In this document: positions 8,449-18,181 of the stretch, in pieces
Layout: the number at the start of each line of letters is the position of its first letter
How positions within the stretch are numbered: position 1 is the stretch's first letter
Assembly (NCBI GenBank): GCA_944363915.1
Contig: CALVVR010000006.1
Location: 1-51,598, forward strand
Origin: an uncultured Bacilli bacterium
Lineage (GTDB): Bacteria > Bacillota_I > Bacilli_A > RF39 > UBA660
Direction: 5' to 3'
Length of the DNA: 51,598 nucleotides
Notes under the pieces: model-generated
Seen by the model: only the letters and a program-made list of their open reading frames with translations
Told to the model about the DNA's origin: nothing
Database searches by the model: none
Made by a program: the position numbers and the translations under genes

Positions 8449-10649
8449 TGAAACATATTTTAAAAATTTTAATGAAGTATAGTTTTTATATAATTTTAGT
8501 CTTTATTTTATTATTTATGCAGGCTAATTGTGATTTAACTTTGCCAGAATATACTTCTAATATTGTTAATGTTGGAATTCAACAAAATGGAATCGAATCA
8601 CCTGTCCCTGAAGTTATAAGGGAGGAAGAGTATAATAAATTGCTATTGTTTATGAATAGTGAAAGTAAAGATAAAGTAAATGATAGTTATACTTTAATTA
8701 CTAAAGATAATAGTGAATATTTAAGTTATTATCCATTGTTAAGTGAAGAAAATTTATATGTTTTAAATGATGAATTAAAGGAAGATTCTTCTGATTTAAG
8801 AAGTATTATGACTTTACCAATGATTATGGTTTATAGTATTTCTCAAGAAGGTTTTGATCCTAGTAGCTTAGAAATGCAAATTCCAGAAGGAATGAGTATT
8901 TATGATGCGTTGAAAATGATGGATGAAACTAAGCATGAGGAATTTATTAGTAAAATAAATCAAGTTTATTCAGAAGATACCGTTAGTTTGTTAGAGCAAA
9001 CAGCAATTGTCTATTTAAAAGATGAATATACTAAAATTGGAATAGACGTCGAAGGAATGCAGCTTACTTATATTGCTATTACTGGTTTAAAAATGCTTGG
9101 TTTAGCTTTGCTTTCAATGGCTTTGACGATTGCTACAGTTTTTTTGTCAAGTCGTATTGCAGCGTTTTTTAGTCGTGATTTAAGAAGTAAAGTTGTTAAT
9201 AAGGTAATGACTTATTCTAATACGGAATTTGAAAGTTTTTCCACAGCTTCTTTAATTACGAGAAGTACTAATGATATCCAACAAATACAAATTTTAATCG
9301 TTATGTTACTTAGAATTGTCTTCTTTGCTCCGATTATGGGAATTGGAGCTTTAGCTAAAGTAAGTGGTAATGATATGGGATGGATTATTGCTTTAGCAGT
9401 TGTAACTATTATTGGTTTTGTTATTATTCTATTTGGTTTAGCTATGCCTAAATTTAACGTTGTTCAAAAATTAATAGATAAAGTTAATCTAGTATCACGA
9501 GAGATTTTAACTGGTATTCCTGTTATTAGAGCTTTTGGTACTGAAAAATATGAAGAAAAAAGATTTGACGATGCCAATAAAAATTTAATGAAAGTAAATT
9601 TGTTTGTCAATCGCGTTATGACAATTATGATGCCATCGATGATGTTTATCATGAATGGCGTAAGTGTTTTAATTGTTTGGGTAGGAGCAAGCAAAATTGA
9701 TGCTGGAACTATTCAAGTAGGTACTTTAATTGCTTTTATTACCTATACTATGCAAATAATTATGTCGTTTTTAATGATTTCAATGGTGTCAATTATGGTA
9801 CCAAGAGCATTTGTTTCTTTGAAAAGAATTGGTGAAGTGTTAGATAAAGACACTTCAATTAAGCAAATAGATAAGCCACAAAAATTTAATGAAGAATTAA
9901 AAGGTATTGTTGAATTTAAGGATGTTTATTTTAGATACCCTGATGCCGAAGAAGATGTACTTCAAGATATTAGTTTTAAAGCTAATCCAGGAACGACAAC
10001 TGCCTTTATTGGTTCGACTGGATCTGGCAAATCAACTTTAATTAATTTGATTCCACGATTTTTTGATGTAACGGGTGGTAAAATATTAATTGATGGAGTT
10101 GATATTAAAAAAGCTAATATTGAAAAATTAAGAAGTAAAATTGGTTATGTACCGCAAAAAGGAATTTTATTTTCTGGAACTATTGAATCTAATATTGCTT
10201 TTGGTTTAAATAAAATAGATAAAGCAAAAATAGAAAAGGCTGCTAAAATAAGTCAATCATTAGAATTTATTGATAATAAAAAAGATAAATTCAAAAGTGA
10301 AATTTCACAAGGTGGAACTAATGTTTCCGGTGGTCAAAGACAAAGACTTGCTATTGCAAGAGCTATAGCTATTGATCCGGAAATTTATATTTTCGATGAT
10401 AGCTTTTCTGCTTTAGATTATAAAACTGATGCAAAGTTAAGAAAAGAATTAGCTAAAACAACTAAAAATTCAACTATTTTTATTGTTGCCCAAAGAATAA
10501 GTACTGTTATGCAAGCAGATCAAATTGTTGTCTTAGATAAAGGGCATATAGTTGGTATTGGTACACATAAAGAACTATTAAAATCTTGTGACATATATCG
10601 AGAAATCGCTTATTCACAGTTATCAAGAGAGGAGTTAGAAAATGAATAG
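8448..10649 (+). CDS. Heterodimeric ABC exporter, subunit with degenerate ATP site and large extracytoplasmic insert
   Basis: This 733-residue ABC-B type half-transporter probably works as a drug or lipid exporter with the next gene product. TM1 (about 12-28) is followed by a ~165-residue extracytoplasmic insert before TM2 (about 208), explaining the length (family usual ~580). The nucleotide-binding domain (from about 480) has Walker A GSTGSGKST near 523 and signature NVSGGQRQR. The Walker B end reads FDDSFSALD, with Asp where the catalytic Glu should be, and the switch reads VAQRIS, with Gln instead of His. Those two changes mark the non-catalytic site of heterodimeric exporters such as TM287/288 and BmrCD. 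It overlaps the next gene by 8 nt. Confidence 0.93.
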   Translation: MKHILKILMKYSFYIILVFILLFMQANCDLTLPEYTSNIVNVGIQQNGIESPVPEVIREEEYNKLLLFMNSESKDKVNDSYTLITKDNSEYLSYYPLLSEENLYVLNDELKEDSSDLRSIMTLPMIMVYSISQEGFDPSSLEMQIPEGMSIYDALKMMDETKHEEFISKINQVYSEDTVSLLEQTAIVYLKDEYTKIGIDVEGMQLTYIAITGLKMLGLALLSMALTIATVFLSSRIAAFFSRDLRSKVVNKVMTYSNTEFESFSTASLITRSTNDIQQIQILIVMLLRIVFFAPIMGIGALAKVSGNDMGWIIALAVVTIIGFVIILFGLAMPKFNVVQKLIDKVNLVSREILTGIPVIRAFGTEKYEEKRFDDANKNLMKVNLFVNRVMTIMMPSMMFIMNGVSVLIVWVGASKIDAGTIQVGTLIAFITYTMQIIMSFLMISMVSIMVPRAFVSLKRIGEVLDKDTSIKQIDKPQKFNEELKGIVEFKDVYFRYPDAEEDVLQDISFKANPGTTTAFIGSTGSGKSTLINLIPRFFDVTGGKILIDGVDIKKANIEKLRSKIGYVPQKGILFSGTIESNIAFGLNKIDKAKIEKAAKISQSLEFIDNKKDKFKSEISQGGTNVSGGQRQRLAIARAIAIDPEIYIFDDSFSALDYKTDAKLRKELAKTTKNSTIFIVAQRISTVMQADQIVVLDKGHIVGIGTHKELLKSCDIYREIAYSQLSREELENE

Positions 10650-12453
10650 AGGTCCTAAAGGTCCTGGTGCAATGGCAACCGAGAAAGCCAAAGATTTCAA
10701 TGGGACAGTCAAAAAATTATTCAAGAGCATTCAAAAATATAAAGTACATTTAATTATTATTATTATTTTTGCTATTGCTAGTACAATTTTCTCAATTATT
10801 GGGCCTAAAATATTAGGTAATGCAACAACTGAATTATTTAATGGCTTAATTAGCAAATTAAGTGGCGGTGCTGGTATTGATTTTGGCAAAATAGCTTCAA
10901 TTTTAACTTTTCTTTTAGGTTTATATATCATTAGTGCCTTATTTTCTTATATTCAAGGTTTTATAATGACGGGTATTAGTCAAAAATATACTTATGAATT
11001 AAGAAAAAAAGTTTCGATTAAAATTAATAAATTACCAATGAATTATTTTGATAAAAAAACTCATGGTGAAGTTTTATCCATTATTACTAATGATATTGAT
11101 ACAATGAGTCAAAGTTTAAACCAAAGTGCGACTCAATTAATAACTTCGATCGCAACTATTGTTGGTATTTTAATAATTATGTTAACAATTAATGTAGTAA
11201 TGACGATTGTTGCTTTATTGATTTTACCAATAGCATCATTTATTACTATGTTTATTGTTAAACATAGTCAAAAGTATTTTACTAATCAACAAGAATATTT
11301 AGGTCATGTTAATGGTCAAATTGAAGAAATGTATTCTGGTCAAAATGTTATTAAAGTATTTAATGCTGAAGATAAAGTAATTAAAAATTTTGAAAAAGAT
11401 AATGAAGAGTTATGTCAATCAGGTTGGAAAAGTCAATTCTTTTCTGGAATGATGCATCCAATTATGAACTTTATTGGTAATTTAGGTTATGTTGTTGTTG
11501 CAATATTAGGTGGATATTATGCAATAAAAGGTAAAATTACTGTGGGAAATATTCAATCATTTATTTCTTATACTAAAAATTTTACTAATCCGATTGCCCA
11601 ATTAGCACAAGTTTCAAATATGATTCAATCAATGATTGCAGCTAGTGAAAGAGTTTTTGAATTTTTGGAAGAAAAGGAAGAAGTAGAAACTAAGAATCCA
11701 CTTACAGTTGGTAATATTGAAGGAAATGTTACATTTGATCATGTTAAATTCGGATATAATGAAGATCAAATTATTATTCATGATTTTAGTGTTGAAGTTA
11801 AAAAAGGACAAAAAATTGCAATAGTTGGTCCAACTGGTGCTGGGAAAACAACAATGGTAAAGTTGTTGATGCGTTTTTATAACGTAACTGATGGCAGAAT
11901 ATTAATTGATGGTAATAATATTAATGATTATCGCCGTAGTGATTTAAGACATATATTTGGAATGGTTTTACAAGATACTTGGTTATTTTCTGGTACTATT
12001 ATGGAAAATTTAAGATATGGAAAGTTAGATGCTACTGATGATGAAGTAATTGAAGCTGCTAAAAAAGCCCATGTTCATCATTTTATTCAAACTTTACCAG
12101 ATAGTTATAATATGAAATTAAATGAGGAAACTAATAATATTTCACAAGGACAAAAACAATTATTAACAATTGCTCGTGCTATTTTAGCTAATCCTAAAGT
12201 TTTGATATTAGATGAAGCTACTAGTAGTGTTGATACAAGAACTGAAATATTAATTCAAAAAGCGATGGATGAATTGATGAAAGGAAGAACATCTTTCATT
12301 ATTGCTCATCGTTTGTCAACGATTAGAGATGCAGATTTAATTTTAGTGATGAATAATGGGGATATTGTTGAACAAGGTAATCATGAAGAATTATTAGCTA
12401 AAGGCGGATTTTATGCTAATTTATATAATTCTCAGTTTGAACAACTATCTTAA
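10642..12453 (+). CDS. Heterodimeric ABC exporter, catalytic-site subunit
   Basis: This 603-residue partner half-transporter has six membrane segments (about 35-310) and a nucleotide-binding domain from about 365. Walker A is GPTGAGKTT near 394. Walker B is canonical (LILDEATSSVD, catalytic Glu present) and the switch His is present (IIAHRLST). Its signature reads NISQGQKQ rather than LSGGQ. That degenerate signature completes the inactive site formed with the first subunit's D/Q variants, so the pair has one hydrolytic and one silent ATP site. The N-terminus (NRGPKGPGAMATEKAKDFNG) is a short cytoplasmic Gly/Pro stretch found in many subunits of this type. It is the third gene of the MarR-controlled operon. 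Confidence 0.94.
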   Translation: MNRGPKGPGAMATEKAKDFNGTVKKLFKSIQKYKVHLIIIIIFAIASTIFSIIGPKILGNATTELFNGLISKLSGGAGIDFGKIASILTFLLGLYIISALFSYIQGFIMTGISQKYTYELRKKVSIKINKLPMNYFDKKTHGEVLSIITNDIDTMSQSLNQSATQLITSIATIVGILIIMLTINVVMTIVALLILPIASFITMFIVKHSQKYFTNQQEYLGHVNGQIEEMYSGQNVIKVFNAEDKVIKNFEKDNEELCQSGWKSQFFSGMMHPIMNFIGNLGYVVVAILGGYYAIKGKITVGNIQSFISYTKNFTNPIAQLAQVSNMIQSMIAASERVFEFLEEKEEVETKNPLTVGNIEGNVTFDHVKFGYNEDQIIIHDFSVEVKKGQKIAIVGPTGAGKTTMVKLLMRFYNVTDGRILIDGNNINDYRRSDLRHIFGMVLQDTWLFSGTIMENLRYGKLDATDDEVIEAAKKAHVHHFIQTLPDSYNMKLNEETNNISQGQKQLLTIARAILANPKVLILDEATSSVDTRTEILIQKAMDELMKGRTSFIIAHRLSTIRDADLILVMNNGDIVEQGNHEELLAKGGFYANLYNSQFEQLS

Positions 12454-12487
12454 AAGCGTTAAGTGTAACTTAAGGCTTTTTTGTTTT
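12452..12487 (+). terminator. Terminator of the MarR-ABC operon
   Basis: A 13-bp stem with one mismatch (AAAAGCGTTAAGT / ACTTAAGGCTTTT) and a 3-nt loop is followed by T-rich sequence. It starts in the stop codon. Confidence 0.85.
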
Positions 12488-12582
12488 TTTATGATAATTT
12501 TTTTATTGTAAAATATGAGTGGTAATTATTGCTAAAAACTAAAAAATAAGATATAATGTTTTATAGAATATGAGGGATGAAT

Positions 12583-13974
12583 ATGAAAAAAACAGTCTTA
12601 TTTTTAATGAATGGATTTGGTGTAGAACAATTAGATTCTTATAGTATTTATAATGCAAAATTAATGCCTAATTTAGATAGCTATACTAAAAAGTATTTGT
12701 TTTCTCAAATAGCAACACCTAGTTATAATTTGGTTAGTGGCTATCGTTTTTTTAGTACTGGTTCAAAATATCCTTTATCCAGTTCTTTAATAGATAGTTA
12801 TATTGACAAATTTGATGCTAACAAAAATTTACTTTTTTATTTAAACAATATTAAACCGGAAAGTAAAATTCATTTATTCTTATTTTTAGAAAATGATAAA
12901 AGCATCGAGCATTTAAAGGCATTTTTAAAATTTATTAAATCTAAGAAAGAAAATAAAGTTTTTCTTCACTTGGTTTTAACTGGTGATAATATTGACAACT
13001 ACAAAGAAATAGAGCGATTAATTGGTAAAATAGTTTATGAAATTGTCGATTGTAAAATTGGTATGGTCGTTGGTATTAATTCATTAACTGCTATGAATTT
13101 AATTGGATTAATGAATATGTTCCAAAAAGAAATTGGTGAAAAATGGCGCGAACTTAGCAAAAAGATTAGTTCGTTAGTTTCGTTGAAAATAGAACCAAAG
13201 AATGTTAAAGAATTCTTTATGAATGAAGGTTTTAAATTTGATGTTAATGATAGTATTTTCTTTTTTAATTATGAATTTGCTGATGTTACTAATTTTATTA
13301 CCAATATAACTAAATTAGCTAATCATGATAACTATTTTTCAATGTTCCCGTTAAAAGGAATTAAATATCCAATGTTTGCATATCCAAAATCTGGAATATC
13401 AATGGCTAATTATTTAACTAAAATAAATGCCAAGGCCCTAATTTTAGCTAATAGTGCTTATATTAAAGCGATTAATTATTATTGTTGTGGTTTACAAAAT
13501 ATAGTTTCACCACAAATATCATTTTCTAAAACGGATAATGATTTATTATTAAATCAAGAAAATATTAAGGCAATTATTAGAGATTCAGAATATGAATTAA
13601 TTATTATTAATTTTCAAATTGATGATATTAAAAATGTTGCTGAGTTAAATAATAAATTAAGTAAATTAGATGGTATTTTGGGATATATTCATGATTTTTG
13701 TGTTGAGAATAAAATTAGTTTATTTATTTCTTCACTTTATGGAATTCAAAGAGAAATACCTGTTGATAATTTTACAAAAGCTTTTGTAAATTTTGCTGGT
13801 AAAGTTCCATTTATTGTTATTGACCCAGTTTTTAATAAAACTAATTTTATTTTAGGTTTGGGTGATATTTATAATTTAGCTCATACTGTTTACACAAATA
13901 TTAATAATAAATATGATGGTGGCGAAGTATTGATAAAAAAGAAAAGTCCATTGCTTAAAATGTTAAAAAAATAG
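12583..13974 (+). CDS. iPGM-derived alkaline phosphatase superfamily protein with eroded active site (probable pseudoenzyme)
   Basis: This 463-residue protein follows cofactor-independent phosphoglycerate mutase (iPGM) from end to end. LFLMNGFG matches the N-terminal LDGWG; IHLFLFLE...SIEHLKAFLKF matches the domain-B HLMGL...SHIDHL block; FFFNYEFADV matches FFNFRADR; YELIIINFQIDDI matches YELIIVNFANPDM; and KVPFIVIDP matches PVPFI. The catalytic and metal positions are changed. The first Asp is Asn, DGRD is TGDN, the RYYAMDRD block is gone, the DMVGHTG His is Val, TADHGN reads SSLYGI, and the last His is Asn. Catalysis is therefore not expected. It is monocistronic. The ATG at 12583, 6 nt after GAGGG, is preferred to the ATG at 12577, which abuts the site. 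Confidence 0.8.
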   Translation: MKKTVLFLMNGFGVEQLDSYSIYNAKLMPNLDSYTKKYLFSQIATPSYNLVSGYRFFSTGSKYPLSSSLIDSYIDKFDANKNLLFYLNNIKPESKIHLFLFLENDKSIEHLKAFLKFIKSKKENKVFLHLVLTGDNIDNYKEIERLIGKIVYEIVDCKIGMVVGINSLTAMNLIGLMNMFQKEIGEKWRELSKKISSLVSLKIEPKNVKEFFMNEGFKFDVNDSIFFFNYEFADVTNFITNITKLANHDNYFSMFPLKGIKYPMFAYPKSGISMANYLTKINAKALILANSAYIKAINYYCCGLQNIVSPQISFSKTDNDLLLNQENIKAIIRDSEYELIIINFQIDDIKNVAELNNKLSKLDGILGYIHDFCVENKISLFISSLYGIQREIPVDNFTKAFVNFAGKVPFIVIDPVFNKTNFILGLGDIYNLAHTVYTNINNKYDGGEVLIKKKSPLLKMLKK

Positions 13975-13983
13975 TTAATGATT

Positions 13984-14016
13984 AACCTCGTTTCTATATC
14001 TATAAACGAGGTTTTT
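13984..14016 (+). terminator. Terminator after the iPGM-like gene
   Basis: A perfect 10-bp stem (AACCTCGTTT / AAACGAGGTT) with a 10-nt loop is followed by TTT. Confidence 0.88.
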
Positions 14017-14036
14017 ATATTGGTAAATTAAGTGCT

Positions 14037-14072
14037 AAAAAAGAAAAGTAACCTATAAATTACAGGTACTTT
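14037..14072 (-). terminator. Terminator of the leftward GT-C gene
   Basis: On the minus strand, AAAGTACCT pairs with AGGTTACTTT (one bulged base) and is followed by TCTTTTTT. It lies about 50 nt past the stop of the GT-C gene and faces the iPGM-like gene's terminator. Confidence 0.65.
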
Positions 14073-14120
14073 CCTTTAATTGATAAATATTTTGTAAATT
14101 GTTCAACGTTTGAATTTTAA

Positions 14121-15809
14121 CTATTTTGTTATTTTATAATATGTTGATTCAACGTCACTATTTAATTCTAATAGTATTTCATAATTAGTGTATCCAGAAT
14201 TTTCTAAAACTAAATTTAGTATTTCTTCTTTGTTTAACCAATTTTTAATGCATAGAATAAATTCATTTTCATTATTTAATATTTCGTTATCTAACAAATT
14301 GAAATCATGGATATTTTTATTTAAAATTAATGAGGCTTTGTAAGTAGCAAATTCTGGCATAGAATTTAAATGGGTAAAATAGTTATCAAAAACATAAACA
14401 AAATATTTGTCTTTATTTTCTTGGGCTAAATCCATAACTTGACTATAGTCTTTATATAAATAAATTGGTGTATTGTTAAATAAACCATTACAACTTAAGA
14501 GAATACTAATTGTTAAAGTAACAATAAAAATTGTTTTTTTATTGCTGAAAATAAATGATAAAGTATAAAAAGTAGCAATAGCAATAATGGGGAATAGTAA
14601 CATTATATATCTTGAAGTATAGTTTTCCCCAAGAAAAGGAGCAATTTTAGAGACTATAACAATGAAAAAAATAATTGGTAAAATGATAACAATAAGGTTA
14701 AGTTTATCTTGTTTTTGTATTTTTGGTAATTGTTTTTTTATAATTTTATAAATCAAAGTAATAAGTAAAGCTAAAATTAAAATGATGATAATATTTTGTA
14801 AACTAAATAAATTAATAATTTGTTTGCCATAATATTGCAGATTTTCTAAAAATGTATTAGTTTTATTATCAATGCTTCCAATACCACGATAAGAGAAAAA
14901 TATATCTCCAATACAAAATGGATAAAAAATAATGCCAATAATAGCAGATAAAACATGTGGTTTAAAAAAATCAAACCATTTTTTAAAATGTTTTTTAAAT
15001 AATAAATAGAGTGATAGAATAAGAAAAATTAAAATGACATAAATACAAAAATAATATTGAGTTAGAAAGCCACAAATAATAGTTAATATGAAGAAAAAAT
15101 TATCTTTTATTTTAAAATCATCTTTAATGAATTTAATTATATAATATAAATATAAAATACTAAAGAAAGTAAGCATCATATACATTCTTTGAAACATAAC
15201 AGTACTAATAGCACCCATACTAGCGCCGTATAAAATCATGGTTGGTATAGTTAATTCTTTATGATTTAGTTGATCCATTATTTTTTTTATGGTAAATAAA
15301 GTTCCAATAAAGAAAATTAAATTAATAATAAAAATAATATATTTGGAAAACTGATTGTAAAAGAAAGTCGATGTAAAGTGAACTAAAAAATAAAATAATG
15401 GTGGATGAACATCTCTACTTTGATTGTAGTAAACAGAAAAGTAATTAAAAATATCTTCTTTTTGAATTGCTAAATATTCTAAAGCGTCTTCTTTAGTCCT
15501 AAAAGTTGGAATTTCTTGTGCTAATACCTCATCTTTAGGAAACTGGTTAGGATCTTTAATATATTTGATTATATTATTGATTCTATCGATGAAGTTACCT
15601 TTTAAGACTTGACTATATAATACATCTTGGTTGGCTTCAGCATATCCAAACCATCTGAAAACATTATCGTATTTATAATTACTTGAACCATAAGAAAATA
15701 TTTCATCTTCATGAAAACCTTGTTTTTGGTTAATAAAGAAAAACATCAATCCACATAAGATAATGATTGTTAAAATGATGAATTTATTTTCTTTTAGATA
15801 TTTTTTCAT
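14121..15809 (-). CDS. GT-C fold membrane glycosyltransferase (ArnT/PMT-like, family GT39/GT83 type)
   Basis: This 562-residue protein has an N-terminal membrane segment ending at FFINQKQGFHEDEIFSYGSS. The acidic pair (DE at about 35-36) just outside the first membrane helix is the hallmark of lipid-phosphate-sugar-dependent GT-C enzymes. A soluble extracytoplasmic loop (about 40-130) containing RDVHPPLFYFLVH, a typical second acidic/HP motif, precedes about ten more membrane helices. A C-terminal extracytoplasmic domain follows from about residue 450. It likely transfers a sugar from a polyprenyl-phosphate donor to a surface acceptor; donor and acceptor are unknown. It lies 28 nt after a VanY-type carboxypeptidase gene in a leftward unit. 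GGTGAT precedes the ATG. Confidence 0.85.
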   Translation of the reverse strand: MKKYLKENKFIILTIIILCGLMFFFINQKQGFHEDEIFSYGSSNYKYDNVFRWFGYAEANQDVLYSQVLKGNFIDRINNIIKYIKDPNQFPKDEVLAQEIPTFRTKEDALEYLAIQKEDIFNYFSVYYNQSRDVHPPLFYFLVHFTSTFFYNQFSKYIIFIINLIFFIGTLFTIKKIMDQLNHKELTIPTMILYGASMGAISTVMFQRMYMMLTFFSILYLYYIIKFIKDDFKIKDNFFFILTIICGFLTQYYFCIYVILIFLILSLYLLFKKHFKKWFDFFKPHVLSAIIGIIFYPFCIGDIFFSYRGIGSIDNKTNTFLENLQYYGKQIINLFSLQNIIIILILALLITLIYKIIKKQLPKIQKQDKLNLIVIILPIIFFIVIVSKIAPFLGENYTSRYIMLLFPIIAIATFYTLSFIFSNKKTIFIVTLTISILLSCNGLFNNTPIYLYKDYSQVMDLAQENKDKYFVYVFDNYFTHLNSMPEFATYKASLILNKNIHDFNLLDNEILNNENEFILCIKNWLNKEEILNLVLENSGYTNYEILLELNSDVESTYYKITK

Positions 15810-15837
15810 AACATCACCAACTTCATTATATCATAAG

Positions 15838-16500
15838 TTAGTGATTTAAGTATTCTTCTAAGGTAATATTTTTTTCATAAATTTCGGTAGCTATATTGAT
15901 TCCAACGTAACGGTAATGCCATGGCTCATATTTAAATCCGGTTATATGTTCTTTTCCTTTTGGATATCTTAGAATAAATCCAAAGCGGTGAGCATTATCT
16001 TTCATCCAACTAAATTCTTTAGTATCTTCAAAATTATCATAATCTTTATTTTCTCCTTCAACATCGACGGCAAGCCCTGTTTGATGTTCAGAGTGTCCTG
16101 GTTTGGCTGAACAATCTAAGGCATATTCTAAACCTTTTTCTTCAACATAATAATTAAATAATTCATTTTGATAATTATAATCACGATAAGCTGATACGGC
16201 AACTATCCGATAACCTAAAGCAGCAGCTTCACTACTTAGTTTTTCAAATGCATCCTTGGCTTCTTTCCTTAAATATTTGTCTTTATTAGCATATCTTAAG
16301 GAAATACTTTCTAAATTCTTTGGTATATAATCATTTGATAATTGATTATTTTTGTTAACTAAAACTAACAATTCATCAGGATTTTCAACCCATTTTATAT
16401 TTTTATAAAATTCTTCTTTAACATTAACATCTTTAGTAAAAAATAATAAAATTAAAATTCCTAGAACAATATAATAGGCTTTTTTTAAATTGTTTTCCAT
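15838..16500 (-). CDS. VanY-type D-alanyl-D-alanine carboxypeptidase (peptidase M15B)
   Basis: This 220-residue zinc enzyme probably trims the terminal D-Ala from peptidoglycan stem peptides. An N-terminal membrane anchor (about 9-22) leaves the catalytic domain outside. The LAS motifs are intact: VSAYRDYNYQ (Arg of the substrate pocket), SEHQTGLAVDV (SxHxxGxAxD, zinc His and Asp), and EPWHYRYVG (catalytic Glu and third zinc His). The ATG at 16500 is chosen over an in-frame GTG at 16509 because the GTG is part of the AGGTGA ribosome binding site. TATAAT lies a few bases upstream. It is divergent from the PTPS-related membrane protein gene. A second paralogue is at 21014-21919. Confidence 0.92.
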   Translation of the reverse strand: MENNLKKAYYIVLGILILLFFTKDVNVKEEFYKNIKWVENPDELLVLVNKNNQLSNDYIPKNLESISLRYANKDKYLRKEAKDAFEKLSSEAAALGYRIVAVSAYRDYNYQNELFNYYVEEKGLEYALDCSAKPGHSEHQTGLAVDVEGENKDYDNFEDTKEFSWMKDNAHRFGFILRYPKGKEHITGFKYEPWHYRYVGINIATEIYEKNITLEEYLNH

Positions 16501-16597
16501 AAGTTTCACCTAATTAATTATATGCGATAAATATAAATTGGGTTATAATTATTGCTTGAAAATATTTAACTATGATATAATATTTTTGGTGAAAACA

Positions 16598-18181
16598 ATG
16601 AAAAAAGATATAAAATATTTTGGCGTCATATTATTAGTTGCTTTAATTACAATGCTACCGATGTTTACAAGTAATTATAAATCTAGCCATGATACTAAAT
16701 TTCATTTAGCTAATATCGATAGTTTAACTGAACAAATTAAAGATAATTTTTTCTTTCCTAGCAAAATAGTAGGGAAGATTGGCAATGATTTTGGTTATGG
16801 TACAGAGTTATTTTATCCACCGCTTGGTCATTATTCAGCAGCTTATATTAATGTTGTTGTGAATAATCCAGTGATTAGTCTTGAAATAGTTCATTTTATA
16901 GGCTTACTATTATCAGGAATAACTATGTATTATTTATCTAAAACAATTTCTAAAAACAAATTTATTGGATTATTATCAGCGATTATTTATATGCTTTTTC
17001 CTTATCATTTATCCAATATTTATATAAGAGATGCATTAGGTGAAAGTTTAGTTTTTATTTTTATTCCGTTAGTATTTTTAGGTCTTTATCATTTATTTCA
17101 CGATGATATTAAGAAATTTTATCTATTTTTTATTATTGGTTATGTTGGGGGAATGCTATCACATTTGATTATAATGTGTTATCTGACTGTACTAATATTA
17201 GTTTTTTTAATTTTTAAATATAAAACAACTTTAAAATACTTGAAGCAGTTTATTATTGCATCATTATTTATTTTAGGTATAACATCACCATTTTGGATTG
17301 GCTTATTACAACAAAAATTATTAGGAAATTATAATGTTTTTGTTGATGGAGTTATGGTTCAGGGGACTTGGGGAAATGCTTTAAATCCATTAGAATATTT
17401 ATTAGTCTTTAAAAATATGGGAACAGGCGAAATAAAGTATTATATTGATTTAATTGTCCTAGTATTGTTGATTATAACTTTGAAAAATTATAAAGATAAT
17501 AAAAATAAATTTTATAAATACATATTAATTTTTGGTATTGTTTGTTTGATTTTATCTAGTAAACTATTCCCTTGGGATATTTTTCCTAAATCATTTAGAT
17601 TAATTCAATTCCCATGGCGATTTGAGACATTTGTAGCATTAGCAGTTAGTTTAATCGCACCTCTTTGTATTAGTAAAATTAATGATAAAAAAGCTTTAAC
17701 TTTAATTTTAATTATTGTAATGGTCTTACTTTCTCAGCCTAATTTGAAACAAGCAACTAACGAAGTGATTAATCCTGATAATTTAGAATATTGGTATGGG
17801 GTTGGTGTTCAAAGAGAATATACACCAGTTAATACTGTTAATCACCTAGATTATTATAACACTCGAAATCATGATATAATAGTTGTAGATGGGACTGGTA
17901 ATGTTGAATTAATAAATAATGATATACCTTATTTAGAATTTAGTGTTACTGGTAATATCACAGTTGAATTACCAAGGCTTTATTATATTGGTTATACATT
18001 AATTGATGAAGATGATAATAAGATAAATTTTTACGAAAATGAAAATGGTTTTATTGAAGCTAAAGTAGATGATGGAAATTATAAATTAGATTTCACAGGA
18101 ACAAGTTATGATAAGTTAGCTAATGTAGTGTCAATTGTGAGTATTTTAGGATTAGTTTTATTTGTATGGAGGCAAAAATGA
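16598..18181 (+). CDS. Polytopic membrane protein, PTPS-related/YfhO-like GT-C candidate
   Basis: This 527-residue protein has a signal-anchor, an extracytoplasmic stretch with SSHDTKFHLANIDSL (about 29-44) and YPPLGHYSAAYI, then about ten membrane helices, a C-terminal extracytoplasmic domain (about 395-505) and a last membrane helix. This matches the '6-pyruvoyl-tetrahydropterin synthase-related' membrane family, which has no pterin activity and resembles GT-C glycosyltransferases (HD pair after TM1). It is the first gene of a GT-C/GtrB/GtrA unit, which suggests that it uses the lipid-linked sugar made and flipped by the next two genes. The ATG at 16598 follows GGTGAAAACA. The longer upstream reading is rejected because TATAAT at 16576-16581 lies inside it. 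Confidence 0.82.
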   Translation: MKKDIKYFGVILLVALITMLPMFTSNYKSSHDTKFHLANIDSLTEQIKDNFFFPSKIVGKIGNDFGYGTELFYPPLGHYSAAYINVVVNNPVISLEIVHFIGLLLSGITMYYLSKTISKNKFIGLLSAIIYMLFPYHLSNIYIRDALGESLVFIFIPLVFLGLYHLFHDDIKKFYLFFIIGYVGGMLSHLIIMCYLTVLILVFLIFKYKTTLKYLKQFIIASLFILGITSPFWIGLLQQKLLGNYNVFVDGVMVQGTWGNALNPLEYLLVFKNMGTGEIKYYIDLIVLVLLIITLKNYKDNKNKFYKYILIFGIVCLILSSKLFPWDIFPKSFRLIQFPWRFETFVALAVSLIAPLCISKINDKKALTLILIIVMVLLSQPNLKQATNEVINPDNLEYWYGVGVQREYTPVNTVNHLDYYNTRNHDIIVVDGTGNVELINNDIPYLEFSVTGNITVELPRLYYIGYTLIDEDDNKINFYENENGFIEAKVDDGNYKLDFTGTSYDKLANVVSIVSILGLVLFVWRQK

